Shown here one piece after another: positions 1 to 8,321 of a stretch of 64,000 nucleotides of DNA. Numbering within the stretch: position 1 is the first letter of the stretch; each line of letters opens with the position of its first letter. Location of the stretch: NCBI RefSeq assembly GCF_042646165.1, contig NZ_JBHRTC010000008.1. One strand, given 5' to 3'. Under the pieces are notes generated by a model. The model worked only from the letters and a program-made list of their open reading frames with translations. It made no database searches and had not been told where the DNA came from. The position numbers and the translations under genes were made by a program. Origin of the DNA: Microbaculum marinum. GTDB lineage: Bacteria; Pseudomonadota; Alphaproteobacteria; Rhizobiales; Tepidamorphaceae.

Positions 1-156
1 CCGATCCTGGCGCTGGCGCGGCTGCCCGAGGCGATCCGCGGCTACGGCCACGTCAAGAACGCAAGCATCGAAGCGGCGCGCGAAAGACGCCGGACATTCC
101 TCGAGCAGATCACGCAAGGCATGCCGGGGGAAAGGCTGCGGGAGGCGGCCGAATAA
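1..156 (+). CDS. C-terminal end of an indolepyruvate ferredoxin oxidoreductase-like protein (partial)
   Basis: Frame 1 is open from the window edge to a TAA at 154-156 and gives 51 residues. The segment IRGYGHVKNASIEAA resembles the extreme C-terminus of the large fused indolepyruvate ferredoxin oxidoreductases (IOR), which end in an IRG-YGHVK-x-N motif. Members of that family oxidatively decarboxylate aryl-pyruvates to aryl-acyl-CoA. Only the tail is visible, so the assignment rests on this one motif. The next gene starts 32 bases downstream and encodes the binding protein of an ABC transporter, so the two could be cotranscribed. Confidence 0.65.
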   Translation, partial: PILALARLPEAIRGYGHVKNASIEAARERRRTFLEQITQGMPGERLREAAE

Positions 157-188
157 GGCTGATCACACAACCGTTGCAGGAGCCGAAA

Positions 189-1169
189 ATGAACAGGATG
201 AAGGTGGCCGGTCTCACCCTGGCCGCGCTGACGATGGGACTGATGGCGATTTCACCGGTCACGGCGCGCGCCGACGACAAGGTCGTCGTCAAGCTGAGCT
301 ACATCGTCGACCACCCGGCGATCGAGGCGACCAAGAACGGCATCCTCGCGGTGCTCGAAAAGGCCGGTTACGTGCCCGGCGAGACGATGGACCTGGAGGT
401 GCAGAGCGCCCAGGGCAGCATGCCCACCCAGGTGCAGATCAACACCAAGTTCGTCGGCGACGATCCCGACCTGATCATCGCCATCTCGACGCCGAGCGCC
501 CAGACGGCGATGTCGGCGACCTCCGAGATCCCGGTTGTCTTCGCCGCCGTCACCGATCCGCTCTCGGCGGGCCTCGTCGACAGCTACGGGGCGCCGGGAC
601 GCAACCTCACGGGGTCCAGCGACATGACGCCGATCGACAAGCACCTCGCATTGGTGAAGCGCATCGTGCCGGACGCCAGGACCATCGGCGTCATCTACAA
701 CGGCGGCGAGGCGAACTCCGTCGCGCAGGTCGACGTCGTCAAGGAAGAGGCCGAAAAGGCCGGCCTCGCCGTCGTCGAGGCGACCGCCGCCCAGTCGAGC
801 GGCGTGCTCGACGCCGCGCGCAGCCTCGTCGGCAAGGTCGACGCGATCTACATTCCCACCGACTCCACCGTCGTCAGCGGCATCGAGGCCGTGGTGAGGG
901 TCGGCGGCGACGCCGACATTCCGGTGATCGCCGCCGACACGGGTTCCGTCGAGCGAGGCGCCATCGCGGCGCTCGGCTTCGACTATGCCGACATCGGCGC
1001 GGCGGCCGGCGAAAGCGCGGTGGCGATCCTCAAGGGCGCCGACCCGGCGGCCCTGCCGGTGCGCTTCGTCGACAAGCTGGAGCTCTACCTCAATCCGGGC
1101 TCGGCAAAGGACATGGGCGTCGAGCTGCCGGAAGACCTGCTGGGCGAAGCCACGACGGTCGTCCAGTAG
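189..1169 (+). CDS. ABC transporter substrate-binding protein, TrpX-like (PF04392 family)
   Basis: This is a 326-residue periplasmic binding protein of the ABC_sub_bind family (TrpX/YtfQ-like fold). Residues 1 to about 30 form a signal peptide: basic start, hydrophobic stretch, then ARA before DDK. The mature part carries two Rossmann-like lobes with typical segments such as IIAISTPSAQTA, VFAAVTDPLSAGLV and GVIYNGGEANS. An AGGAG at 178-182 decides for the ATG at 189 over an upstream TTG at 174. It is followed one base after its stop by the permease gene and then by the ATPase, a classic binding protein-permease-ATPase operon. Family members of this layout (TrpXYZ) are linked to aromatic amino acid uptake. 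The ligand here is inferred, not shown. Confidence 0.88.
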   Translation: MNRMKVAGLTLAALTMGLMAISPVTARADDKVVVKLSYIVDHPAIEATKNGILAVLEKAGYVPGETMDLEVQSAQGSMPTQVQINTKFVGDDPDLIIAISTPSAQTAMSATSEIPVVFAAVTDPLSAGLVDSYGAPGRNLTGSSDMTPIDKHLALVKRIVPDARTIGVIYNGGEANSVAQVDVVKEEAEKAGLAVVEATAAQSSGVLDAARSLVGKVDAIYIPTDSTVVSGIEAVVRVGGDADIPVIAADTGSVERGAIAALGFDYADIGAAAGESAVAILKGADPAALPVRFVDKLELYLNPGSAKDMGVELPEDLLGEATTVVQ

Positions 1170-1170
1170 C

Positions 1171-2085
1171 ATGACGCTGTTCGCCCTCATGGGAGCGATC
1201 GAGGCCGGCCTGATATTCGGTCTTGTCGCGATGGGTGTCTTCCTGTCGTTCCGGGTCCTCGACTTTCCCGACCTGACGGTGGACGGCAGCTTTCCGCTCG
1301 GCGCGGCGATAGCCGCCGTCTCGATCATGCACGGCATCGATCCGTATCTCGCCACGCTGTTCGCCGCCATTGCGGGATACGCAGCCGGCTTCGTGACCGC
1401 GCAGCTCAACGTGCGGCTCAACATTCTCCACCTGCTGGCGAGCATCCTGGTGATGATGGCGCTCTATTCGGTGAACCTGCGGATCATGGGCCGGCCGAAC
1501 CTGCCGCTGCCCGCTTCCGACACCGTGTTCTCGCCGCTGAGCGGCCTGCCGATCCCCGGCTACCTGTCGATGCCGATCGCGCTGTTTGCGATCGTCACGC
1601 TTGGCAAGTTCGTGCTCGACTGGTTCCTCGGCACCGAGGTCGGGCTGGCGCTCAGGGCGACCGGGGCCAATCCGCGCATGGCCGCCGCCCAGGGCATCGA
1701 CCGGGCGCGCATGCTGCCGCTCGGGCTCGGCATCTCCAATGCCTATGTGGCGGTCGCCGGTGCGCTGTTCGCCCAGTCGCAGGGCTTCGCCGATGTCACC
1801 ATGGGCGTCGGCGTCATCATCATCGGGCTTGCCTCCGTCATCGTCGGCGAGACCGTGATGTCGGTGCGCACCATCTTCCTGGCCACCGCCGCGGCGATCG
1901 TCGGCAGCGTCGTCTACCGGATCGTCATCGCCTTCGCGCTGAACCTCGATGCCATCGGCCTGCGCGCCCAGGACCTCAACATCGTCACGGCCGTCCTCGT
2001 CGTCGCCGCGATCGCGGCCTCACGCTTCCGGAAGCCGTCGCTTGCCGGGCTCAAGGCGGCAAGCCCCCAGAAGCAGACTTCTTGA
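1171..2085 (+). CDS. ABC transporter permease, TrpY-like
   Basis: This 304-residue integral membrane protein of the branched-chain-type permease family (BPD_transp_2) has about eight hydrophobic helices, for example residues 9-32, 43-62 and 75-110. The start is MTLFALMGAIEAGLIFGLVA, typical of the permease that accompanies PF04392 binding proteins. The ATG lies one base after the stop of the binding-protein gene, and the coding sequence ends 14 bases before the ATPase start, so translation is probably coupled. A GLALRATGANPRMA segment in the middle is the conserved cytoplasmic loop expected to contact the ATPase. The substrate should be the one bound by the preceding protein. Confidence 0.87.
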   Translation: MTLFALMGAIEAGLIFGLVAMGVFLSFRVLDFPDLTVDGSFPLGAAIAAVSIMHGIDPYLATLFAAIAGYAAGFVTAQLNVRLNILHLLASILVMMALYSVNLRIMGRPNLPLPASDTVFSPLSGLPIPGYLSMPIALFAIVTLGKFVLDWFLGTEVGLALRATGANPRMAAAQGIDRARMLPLGLGISNAYVAVAGALFAQSQGFADVTMGVGVIIIGLASVIVGETVMSVRTIFLATAAAIVGSVVYRIVIAFALNLDAIGLRAQDLNIVTAVLVVAAIAASRFRKPSLAGLKAASPQKQTS

Positions 2086-2099
2086 TAGGGGGCAAGGGC

Positions 2100-2894
2100 A
2101 TGCTCGAAGCCGCCAACGTCAGCGTCGTCTTCAATCCCGGCACGGCGCTCGAGAACCGCGCCCTGCGCGGCGTCTCGCTGAGTATCGGCGAAGGCGAGTT
2201 CGTGACCGTGATCGGCACCAACGGCGCCGGCAAGTCGACGCTGCTCGGCGTCTTCGCGGGCGACGTGATGCCCGCATCAGGCAGCGTCCTGATCGACGGC
2301 GACGACGTCACCCGCCAGACCGCCTGCCGGCGCGCCCGCCGGCTCGGCCGCGTCTTCCAGGACCCGCGCGCGGGAACCTGCGAGGGCCTGACGATCCTGG
2401 AGAACCTCGCCGTTGCCGCCCAGCGCACGCGCGGCCGGACGCTTCGGCCCGGCGCGCCGCGCGACCGGATCGCGCACTGGAAGGAGCGGCTTGCCGGCCT
2501 CGGTCTCGGCCTTGAGAACCGGCTCAACGACCGGGTCGGCCTGTTGTCGGGCGGCCAGCGACAGGCGCTCAGCCTGCTGATGAGCTGCCTCGTCCCCAAC
2601 AAGGCGCTGCTGCTCGACGAGCACACCGCGGCACTCGACCCGAACGCGGCGGCAAACGTGCTGCGCCTCACCGACGAATTCGCGGCGCGCGACAAGCTCA
2701 CCGTCCTGATGGTCACCCACAGCATGGCCCAGGCGCTCGCCCACGGCACCCGCACGATCATGCTGCACGAGGGCCGGATCCTGTTCGACCTGACCGGCGA
2801 GGAACGCCGTTCGATGACGGTCGCCCACCTGCTGGACCTGTTCCAGCAGATCCGCGGCGACACGGTCGAGGACGACGCCATGGTACTGGGGTGA
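2100..2894 (+). CDS. ABC transporter ATP-binding protein, TrpZ-like
   Basis: This 264-residue nucleotide-binding subunit shows Walker A GTNGAGKST near residue 40, the signature LSGGQRQALS near 147, Walker B ALLLDEHTAALDP, and the switch histidine in MVTHS. It energises the permease encoded just upstream. An AGGGGG at 2087-2092 with 7-base spacing supports the ATG at 2100; a TTG at 2082 overlapping the permease stop is a weaker alternative. Note DEHTAALDP, where the common form is DEPTAALDP: the His replacing Pro after the Walker B Glu is usual in this subfamily. Genes 189-2894 form one operon, probably continuing to the YciI gene. Confidence 0.9.
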   Translation: MLEAANVSVVFNPGTALENRALRGVSLSIGEGEFVTVIGTNGAGKSTLLGVFAGDVMPASGSVLIDGDDVTRQTACRRARRLGRVFQDPRAGTCEGLTILENLAVAAQRTRGRTLRPGAPRDRIAHWKERLAGLGLGLENRLNDRVGLLSGGQRQALSLLMSCLVPNKALLLDEHTAALDPNAAANVLRLTDEFAARDKLTVLMVTHSMAQALAHGTRTIMLHEGRILFDLTGEERRSMTVAHLLDLFQQIRGDTVEDDAMVLG

Positions 2895-2929
2895 CGCCTG
2901 ACGTGCCTGAACATTGGGATGAGAACCAA

Positions 2930-3259
2930 ATGCCCTTCCACATCACCTGTCTGGACGACCCCGCCAAGCCCGGCCTGCGGCAGAAGACCCGCGCCGAACA
3001 CCTGCGCTACATGATCGCCCACAAGGACCACATCCTGTTCGGCGGCCCGATGCGGGTCGAACCCGACGGACCGGTGGTCGGCAGCGCTTTCGCGCTCGAC
3101 TACGAGACGCGCGCCGAGGTTGACGCCTTCCTCGCCGGCGAGCCGTACTACCTGGCCGGTCTGTTCGAATCCGTCGTGGTGCGCGCCATTGCGGTGATGG
3201 TTCCCGAACGCGCGCCTGGCTTTCTCGAACAGGAACTCGAACGCGAGCTCGGCAAGTGA
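2930..3259 (+). CDS. YciI family protein
   Basis: This 109-residue protein has the YciI ferredoxin-like fold. It begins MPFHITCLDD, has HLRYMIAHKDHILFGGPM in the first half and ends with an FESVVVRAI-type strand, all typical of YciI-like stand-alone proteins. Biochemical roles in the family are mostly unknown, and some members act in ring-cleavage or dehalogenation pathways. The ATG at 2930 matches the family length; an upstream GTG at 2891 would overlap the ATPase stop and add 13 atypical residues. The gene overlaps the next one by 4 bases (3256-3259), suggesting it is made together with the thiolase-like pair that follows. Confidence 0.8.
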   Translation: MPFHITCLDDPAKPGLRQKTRAEHLRYMIAHKDHILFGGPMRVEPDGPVVGSAFALDYETRAEVDAFLAGEPYYLAGLFESVVVRAIAVMVPERAPGFLEQELERELGK

Positions 3260-4740
3260 CCGGGATCGCCGCGATCGGCACCTATCTGCCCCGTGCCCGG
3301 CTGGAGCGTTCAAGCATCGCCGAGGCCGTCGGCTGGCTCGCGCCGGGCCTCGCCAGGAGCGCGTCCGGCCAGAGGACGCTCGCCTTCTGGGACGAGGATT
3401 CCACGACGATGGCCGTGGCGGCGGCGCGCGATTGCCTGTCTGGCAGCGCCGGCAGGGATGCGGGCGATCGCATCGCCTCGCTCGCTTTCGCGACCACCAC
3501 GCCGGCCTTCGCGGAACGGCAGAACGCCAGCGTCGTCCACGGCGCCCTCAGGCTGCCGCCCGATTGCATCGCGCAGGACGTCACCGGCACGCCGAGGGGT
3601 GCGCTGGTCACACTGCACATGGCGCTCGAAGCCGCCAGCGCCGCACTGGTCGTCGCCGCCGACCGGCCGGTCTCGCGCGCCGGCAGCGCCGACGAGATGC
3701 AGCTTGCCGACGGTGGCGCGGCGGTCTTGACGGGAGCCGGGCCGGGCCTGCTCGCCTATCTCGGCGGGGCAAGCCTCACCTCGCCCTTCGCCGACCGGTA
3801 CCGCCGGACCGGATCGGACTTCGCCACGGTCTGGGAGGAACGCTGGGTGCGCGAGGAGGGCATCCTCAAGCTCGTTCCCGACGCGATCGCGCGGGCGCTG
3901 GGCCGGGCCGGCGTCGGCGCCGGGGACATCGACCTGTTCGTCTTTCCGGGCACCATTCGCGGCATCGGTTCCGCCGTTGCAAAGAAGGCCGGGCTGGGCA
4001 ACGCCCGGATCGCGGATACGCTGGCGGCACGATGCGGCGACACCGGGACCGGTCACGCGCTGCTGATGCTCGCCGCCGCCATGGAGGAGATCGAGCCGGG
4101 CGAGCGCATCCTCCTCGCGCAGTTCGGCCAGGGGGCGACCGCTCTGGTGTTCGAGGCGACGGAGGCGATTGCGGAGCGGCGTCCGGCGGTCTCCGCGCAA
4201 CTCGACGCCGGGATACCGGAGCGCCATTATCTGAAGCTGCCAGTCTTCTGCGGGCTCCTGCCCTGGGAGAAAGGATTGCGCGGGCGCGGCGGCGTCAACG
4301 AGGCGCTGTCGGTTGCCCATCGTTACAACGATGCGCTGCTCGGCTTCGTCGGCGGGCGCTGCCGGGAGACCGGCGCCGTGCAGTTCCCGCCCTCGAGGAT
4401 CAGCGCCAACCCGCAGGCGCCGCTCGCCGACACGCAGGACCCCTATCCTCTGGCCGACCGCCTCGGCCGCATCGCGTCCGTGACCGCAGACGGCCTCGCC
4501 TTCTCGCACCAGCCGCCGGCCTGCTACGGCCTCGTCGATTTCGACGGTGGCGGGCGCCTGATGATGGAGTTCACGGACCCGGACGCACAGGCGATGCGCA
4601 TCGGCGATGCGGTGCGGTTCGTCTTCCGGATCAAGGATGTCGACGAGCAGAACGCCTATCTGCGCTACTTCTGGAAGGCGGTGCCAGCCAGCGCTGCCTC
4701 CCGCGCAGCAACCGACGAAGCCGACCGCCGGAGCGCCTGA
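3256..4740 (+). CDS. Thiolase-fold (HMG-CoA synthase/KAS III-like) domain fused to a DUF35 OB-fold domain
   Basis: This 494-residue protein starts at a GTG overlapping the preceding stop. Residues 1-310 match the 3-oxoacyl-ACP synthase III/HMG-CoA synthase fold: GIAAIGTYLP at the start, DVTGTPRGALVTLHMALEAA in the middle and GDTGTGHALLMLAAAM later. Residues about 325-480 match the DUF35 OB-fold (RIASVTADG, YGLVDFDGGGRLM, GDAVRFVFRIKD). Two things are odd. The nucleophile Cys expected in the D-x4-C-x-G loop near residue 113 is absent (D108-VTGTPRG), and the His loop reads FPGTIRG instead of the usual His-containing form. The DUF35 zinc ribbon keeps only one of four Cys (GGRCRETGAVQFPPSR). It is therefore probably a non-catalytic partner of the thiolase encoded immediately downstream (overlap TGATG). 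Confidence 0.83.
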   Translation: MTGIAAIGTYLPRARLERSSIAEAVGWLAPGLARSASGQRTLAFWDEDSTTMAVAAARDCLSGSAGRDAGDRIASLAFATTTPAFAERQNASVVHGALRLPPDCIAQDVTGTPRGALVTLHMALEAASAALVVAADRPVSRAGSADEMQLADGGAAVLTGAGPGLLAYLGGASLTSPFADRYRRTGSDFATVWEERWVREEGILKLVPDAIARALGRAGVGAGDIDLFVFPGTIRGIGSAVAKKAGLGNARIADTLAARCGDTGTGHALLMLAAAMEEIEPGERILLAQFGQGATALVFEATEAIAERRPAVSAQLDAGIPERHYLKLPVFCGLLPWEKGLRGRGGVNEALSVAHRYNDALLGFVGGRCRETGAVQFPPSRISANPQAPLADTQDPYPLADRLGRIASVTADGLAFSHQPPACYGLVDFDGGGRLMMEFTDPDAQAMRIGDAVRFVFRIKDVDEQNAYLRYFWKAVPASAASRAATDEADRRSA

Positions 4741-5942
4741 TGCCATCGGGACTGAAAGACAGGGTCGCCATTCTCGGCATGGGCTGCTCGAAGTTCGGGG
4801 AGCGCTGGGACGTCGGCCAGGAAGAGCTGATGGTCGAGGCCTATCTGGAGGCGCTGGCGAGCGCCGGCATCGACCCGACGCAGATCGACGCGGCCTGGTA
4901 TTCCTCGCACTACGACGACATCGGCGCCGGCAAGTCCGGCACGCCGATGGCGCAGGCCTTGCGGCTGCCCAACATCGGGGTGACGCGGGTCGAGAACTTC
5001 TGCGCCGGCGGCACCGAGGCGTTCCGCGGCGCTGTCTTCGCGGTCGCCTCCGGATCGGCCGACATTGCCCTGGCGATGGGAGTGGAAAAGCTGAAGGACA
5101 CCGGCTTCGCCGGCCTGCCGACCGCCTCGCGCGGCACCTTCGTGCCGATGTACCTGCCGACCCACACCAATCCCGGCAACTTCTCGCAACTCGCGTCCGC
5201 CTATTCCGCGCGCCACGGCATCGCGCGCGACGACCTGAAGCGGGCGATGGGCCATACCTCGGCCAAGAGCCACGCCAACGCGGTTGCGAACCCTAAGGCG
5301 CATCTGAGGAAGGACATCACGATCGAGCAGGCGATGTCCGCGCCGATCGTTGCCGAGCCGCTTGGGCTGTTCGACTGTTGCCCCGTCTCCGACGGTGCCG
5401 CCTGCGCCATCGTCACGACGCCCGACATCGCCCGCGGGCTCGGCAAGACGCCGCTGGTGACGGTGAAGGCGATCCAGCTCGTCACCTCGAACGGCTGGGA
5501 AATGCAGCAGGGCGGCTGGGACGGGTCCTATGTCCACACGGCCCGGATCGCCGCCAGGCGCGCCTATCACGAGGCCGGTGTCGCCGATCCTCGCGCCGAA
5601 CTGAGCTTCGTCGAACTGCACGATTGTTTCTCTATCACCGAACTCGTTACGCTCGAGGATCTCGGCTTCAGCGCCGAGGGCGAAGCGTGGAAGGACATGC
5701 TGGACTGCACCTACGATATCGACGGCAGGCTGCCCTGCCAGGTCGACGGCGGCCTGAAGTGCTTCGGCCATCCGGTTGGCGCCAGCGGGCTGCGCATGCT
5801 CTACGAATGCTGGCTGCAACTGACGGGCCAGGCCGGCGGGCGCCAGCTCGACGCGCCGCGGCTGGCCCTGACCCACAATCTGGGCGGCGCGCCGGCCCAG
5901 AACGTCTGCTCGGTGACCATCGTCGGCACCGGCGAGCGGTAG
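4740..5942 (+). CDS. SCP2-type thiolase family protein
   Basis: This 400-residue acetyl-CoA acetyltransferase-like protein has the nucleophile Cys88 in NFCAGG, the HDCFS motif (His294) and GHPVGAS (His344), all as expected for an SCP2-type thiolase. The last GG loop reads NLGGAPAQN rather than carrying the second Cys of classical biosynthetic thiolases. It would cleave or form a carbon-carbon bond in a CoA thioester. The start codon shares a base with the stop of the thiolase-fold/DUF35 gene, so the products are very probably made together and may form a heteromeric complex, as seen for other DUF35-thiolase pairs (archaeal acetoacetyl-CoA thiolase/HMGCS, steroid side-chain aldolases). The substrate is not known. 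Confidence 0.88.
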   Translation: MPSGLKDRVAILGMGCSKFGERWDVGQEELMVEAYLEALASAGIDPTQIDAAWYSSHYDDIGAGKSGTPMAQALRLPNIGVTRVENFCAGGTEAFRGAVFAVASGSADIALAMGVEKLKDTGFAGLPTASRGTFVPMYLPTHTNPGNFSQLASAYSARHGIARDDLKRAMGHTSAKSHANAVANPKAHLRKDITIEQAMSAPIVAEPLGLFDCCPVSDGAACAIVTTPDIARGLGKTPLVTVKAIQLVTSNGWEMQQGGWDGSYVHTARIAARRAYHEAGVADPRAELSFVELHDCFSITELVTLEDLGFSAEGEAWKDMLDCTYDIDGRLPCQVDGGLKCFGHPVGASGLRMLYECWLQLTGQAGGRQLDAPRLALTHNLGGAPAQNVCSVTIVGTGER

Positions 5943-5958
5943 GTCGGTCGCGACCGGC

Positions 5959-7110
5959 ATGGCAGGCGACACGCTCGATTTTCTTGACCGGCTCGTCGGC
6001 TTCGACACGGTCTCCTCGAAGTCGAACCTCGACCTCATCGACTGGGTGGGCGACCTCGTCGCGGCCAAAGGCGCGCGACTGCGGCGGACCTACAACGACG
6101 AGCGCACGAAGGCGAACCTGCTGGTGAGCATTGGCCCCGTAGACGTCCCGGGACTGCTTCTGTCCGGGCACTCCGACGTGGTGCTCGTCGACGACCAGCA
6201 GTGGTCCACCGACCCGTTCAGGCTCACCGAAAAGCACGGAAGCGTGTTCGGCCGCGGCACGGCGGACATGAAGGGATTCGTCGCCTGCTGCCTGTCGATG
6301 CTGACCCGCCTCGATCCCGCCACGTTGAGACGCCCCGTGCATCTGGCGCTGTCCTATGACGAGGAACTCGGCTGCCGCGGGGTGCCGCGGCTGGTCGACG
6401 ATCTCGTCGCCTCGACAGCGCTGCCGGCGGTCGCGGTGGTCGGCGAACCGACGCTGATGCAGGTCGCAACCTGCCACAAGGGCGCGCGCGTCTACGAAAC
6501 GGTATTTACCGGGCTCGAGGCGCATTCCAGCCAGAGCCAGATCGGTGTCAGCGCGAACGTCCACGCAGCCCGCTTCATCCTGCATCTCGAACGCATCTTC
6601 GGGGAGCTCGCGACCCGGCGATCGGGTGCGCGGGGCCTGGTACCGGATACTTGTACCTTCAATGCGGGCGTGATGTCCGGTGGGACGGCCGTGAACATGA
6701 TCCCGCGATCGTCGCGGCTTCTCTGGGAGTTCCGCGACATACCGGAGGTCGATGGCGACCTCCTGGAGGAGACGCTGCTTGCTCACCTGTTCGGACCCGC
6801 GACGGATGCAATGCGGATGGGTTGCGCGGGGGCGCGGATCGACACCGAACGGCTCGCCTGCGTCCTGCCGCTCGATCCCGCGGGGACCGGTCCGGCCGTC
6901 GAACTGGTGCGGCGCCTCACCGGAATATCGGGCGACGGCGCCGTGGCGTTCGGCACCGAAGCCGGCAACTTCCAGAACGCAGGAATTCCCGCCGTGGTCT
7001 GTGGTCCCGGCACGATCGCCGTGGCGCACAAGCCGGACGAGCACGTCGCGCTGTCGCAGCTTGCCGCAGCCGACCGCTTCCTCGACGATCTCGCGGCCTG
7101 GATAACGTAG
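5959..7110 (+). CDS. M20 family deacylase, ArgE (acetylornithine deacetylase)-like, copy 1
   Basis: This 383-residue zinc-dependent amidohydrolase shows the M20 motifs in order: SGHSDVV (metal-binding His and Asp), GRGTADMKGF (bridging Asp), YDEELGCRG (catalytic Glu pair) and VVGEPT, plus a dimerisation domain in the middle. The family removes acyl groups from amino acids; the best fit is acetylornithine deacetylase or a relative. It starts 16 bases after the thiolase stop. A clear paralogue lies at 61582-62712 with the same N-terminal signature, so at least one copy probably serves catabolism rather than arginine synthesis. The exact substrate cannot be read from the sequence. Confidence 0.85.
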   Translation: MAGDTLDFLDRLVGFDTVSSKSNLDLIDWVGDLVAAKGARLRRTYNDERTKANLLVSIGPVDVPGLLLSGHSDVVLVDDQQWSTDPFRLTEKHGSVFGRGTADMKGFVACCLSMLTRLDPATLRRPVHLALSYDEELGCRGVPRLVDDLVASTALPAVAVVGEPTLMQVATCHKGARVYETVFTGLEAHSSQSQIGVSANVHAARFILHLERIFGELATRRSGARGLVPDTCTFNAGVMSGGTAVNMIPRSSRLLWEFRDIPEVDGDLLEETLLAHLFGPATDAMRMGCAGARIDTERLACVLPLDPAGTGPAVELVRRLTGISGDGAVAFGTEAGNFQNAGIPAVVCGPGTIAVAHKPDEHVALSQLAAADRFLDDLAAWIT

Positions 7111-7171
7111 TCCCGTCAAGTCGTTGACCTTTCAGGTCAGAACGGCGCCCGTAAACCGGCTGTCTATTAAT

Positions 7172-7241
7172 AGAACGAACGGACGATTTTTCTTGTGGCA
7201 CGTACCGGACTTCGAATAATAATGAATTCAAAGAACGAACG
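7172..7241 (+). promoter_or_regulatory. Probable TRAP operon promoter flanked by two direct repeats
   Basis: The decamer AGAACGAACG occurs at 7172-7181 and again at 7232-7241, exactly 60 bp apart on the same strand. Between them lie a possible -35 TTGTGG (7193-7198) and -10 AATAAT (7215-7220) with a 16-bp spacer. The region is markedly more A+T-rich than its surroundings. A regulator binding both sites could flank or loop the promoter of the transporter genes that follow. No regulator gene is adjacent. Confidence 0.5.
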
Positions 7242-7268
7242 ATCAGTCTATTGCAAGGGAGAAATGCC

Positions 7269-8309
7269 ATGACCAGACGCAGATGCGTACCGGCGATCAC
7301 GCTGTGGGTCGCCGCGGCGCTGCTTTCGGGCGCTGCTTTCAGCCAGCCGGCTACAGCCGAAACCACGATGACATTCTCGCATTTCGTGCCGACCGGACAT
7401 CGCGTCCACGCCGGCGCGGAGATGTGGGCGAAGTCCATCGAGGAAGCCTCCGGCGGTGACATCAAGGTCCGGATCTTCCCAGCCCAGCAACTCGGCAAGG
7501 CGGCCGACCACTACGACATGATCGCCAGTGGCCAGGTGGGCGCCGGCTGGTTCGTCTCGGGGTATTCGCCGGGTCGCTTCCCGATCATCGAAGCGGGCGA
7601 GCTGCCGTTCCTGATGACGGATGCCGCCACCGGCGCCCGCGTGCTGCACGAGTGGTACGCCGAAAAGGCCAGGGAAGAGATGCCCGAGATCAGGTTCTGT
7701 CTCTTCGCCACCCACGATCCCGGCCGCATCCACACTAGGGCGAAGGTCGAGACGATCAGCGACCTGAAGGGCATGAAGATACGTCCGGCCTCTGCCAGCG
7801 TCGGCAACTATCTCGCGGCCCTGGGCGCCATTCCCGTGAAGCTCGCGGCACCCGAGGCCCGGCAGGGCGTCGAGCGGGGCGTGGTCGACGGCGTCACCTT
7901 CCCCTGGAACACGATCATCAATTTCGGGCTCGCCGAAGACCTCGTCCACCACGTCGACCTGCCGTTCTACGTGCCGATGGCGATGTACGGGGTGAACCCG
8001 GCCTTCTATGAAAACCTGAGCCCTGAAAACAGGAAGGTCATCGACGATCACTGCACGCCCGAATGGTCCGAGCGCATCACCAGCGACTGGGCCACCTGGG
8101 AACAGGACGGCCGGCAGGAGCTCGAGGACATCGGCGGCCACACGATCGTGACAGTCGCGCCGGAGGACCGGGCGCCGTGGGTCGAAAAGGCGCAGGGCCT
8201 GTACGCGGATTGGGCCGCGCAGGTCGATCAGCGCTACGGTGACGGCGCGGCCGGGCCGATGATGGAGGATCTTCAGGCCCGCCTGTCGCAGGCCGGCGCG
8301 GGTTTCTGA
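7269..8309 (+). CDS. dctP: TRAP transporter solute-binding protein (DctP family)
   Basis: This 346-residue periplasmic protein opens with a signal peptide (residues 1-34, ending about PATAETT) and continues with the DctP pattern: TMTFSHFVPTGHRVHAGAEMWAKSIEEASGGDIKVRIFPAQQLG. The Arg in KIRPASASVGNYLAALGA is at the place of the carboxylate-binding Arg of TRAP binding proteins, so an organic acid ligand is likely. An AGGGAG at 7256-7261 fixes the start at 7269 rather than a TTG at 7251. The small and large membrane subunits follow, giving the full P-Q-M set. The ligand is not predictable; the nearby deacylase and thiolase genes hint at a catabolic acid. Confidence 0.92.
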   Translation: MTRRRCVPAITLWVAAALLSGAAFSQPATAETTMTFSHFVPTGHRVHAGAEMWAKSIEEASGGDIKVRIFPAQQLGKAADHYDMIASGQVGAGWFVSGYSPGRFPIIEAGELPFLMTDAATGARVLHEWYAEKAREEMPEIRFCLFATHDPGRIHTRAKVETISDLKGMKIRPASASVGNYLAALGAIPVKLAAPEARQGVERGVVDGVTFPWNTIINFGLAEDLVHHVDLPFYVPMAMYGVNPAFYENLSPENRKVIDDHCTPEWSERITSDWATWEQDGRQELEDIGGHTIVTVAPEDRAPWVEKAQGLYADWAAQVDQRYGDGAAGPMMEDLQARLSQAGAGF

Positions 8310-8321
8310 TCCGGGTAGCCG

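Noticed and set aside
174..188. TTG start for the ABC binding protein
   Set aside because: The ribosome-binding site AGGAG lies inside this extension, right before the ATG at 189.
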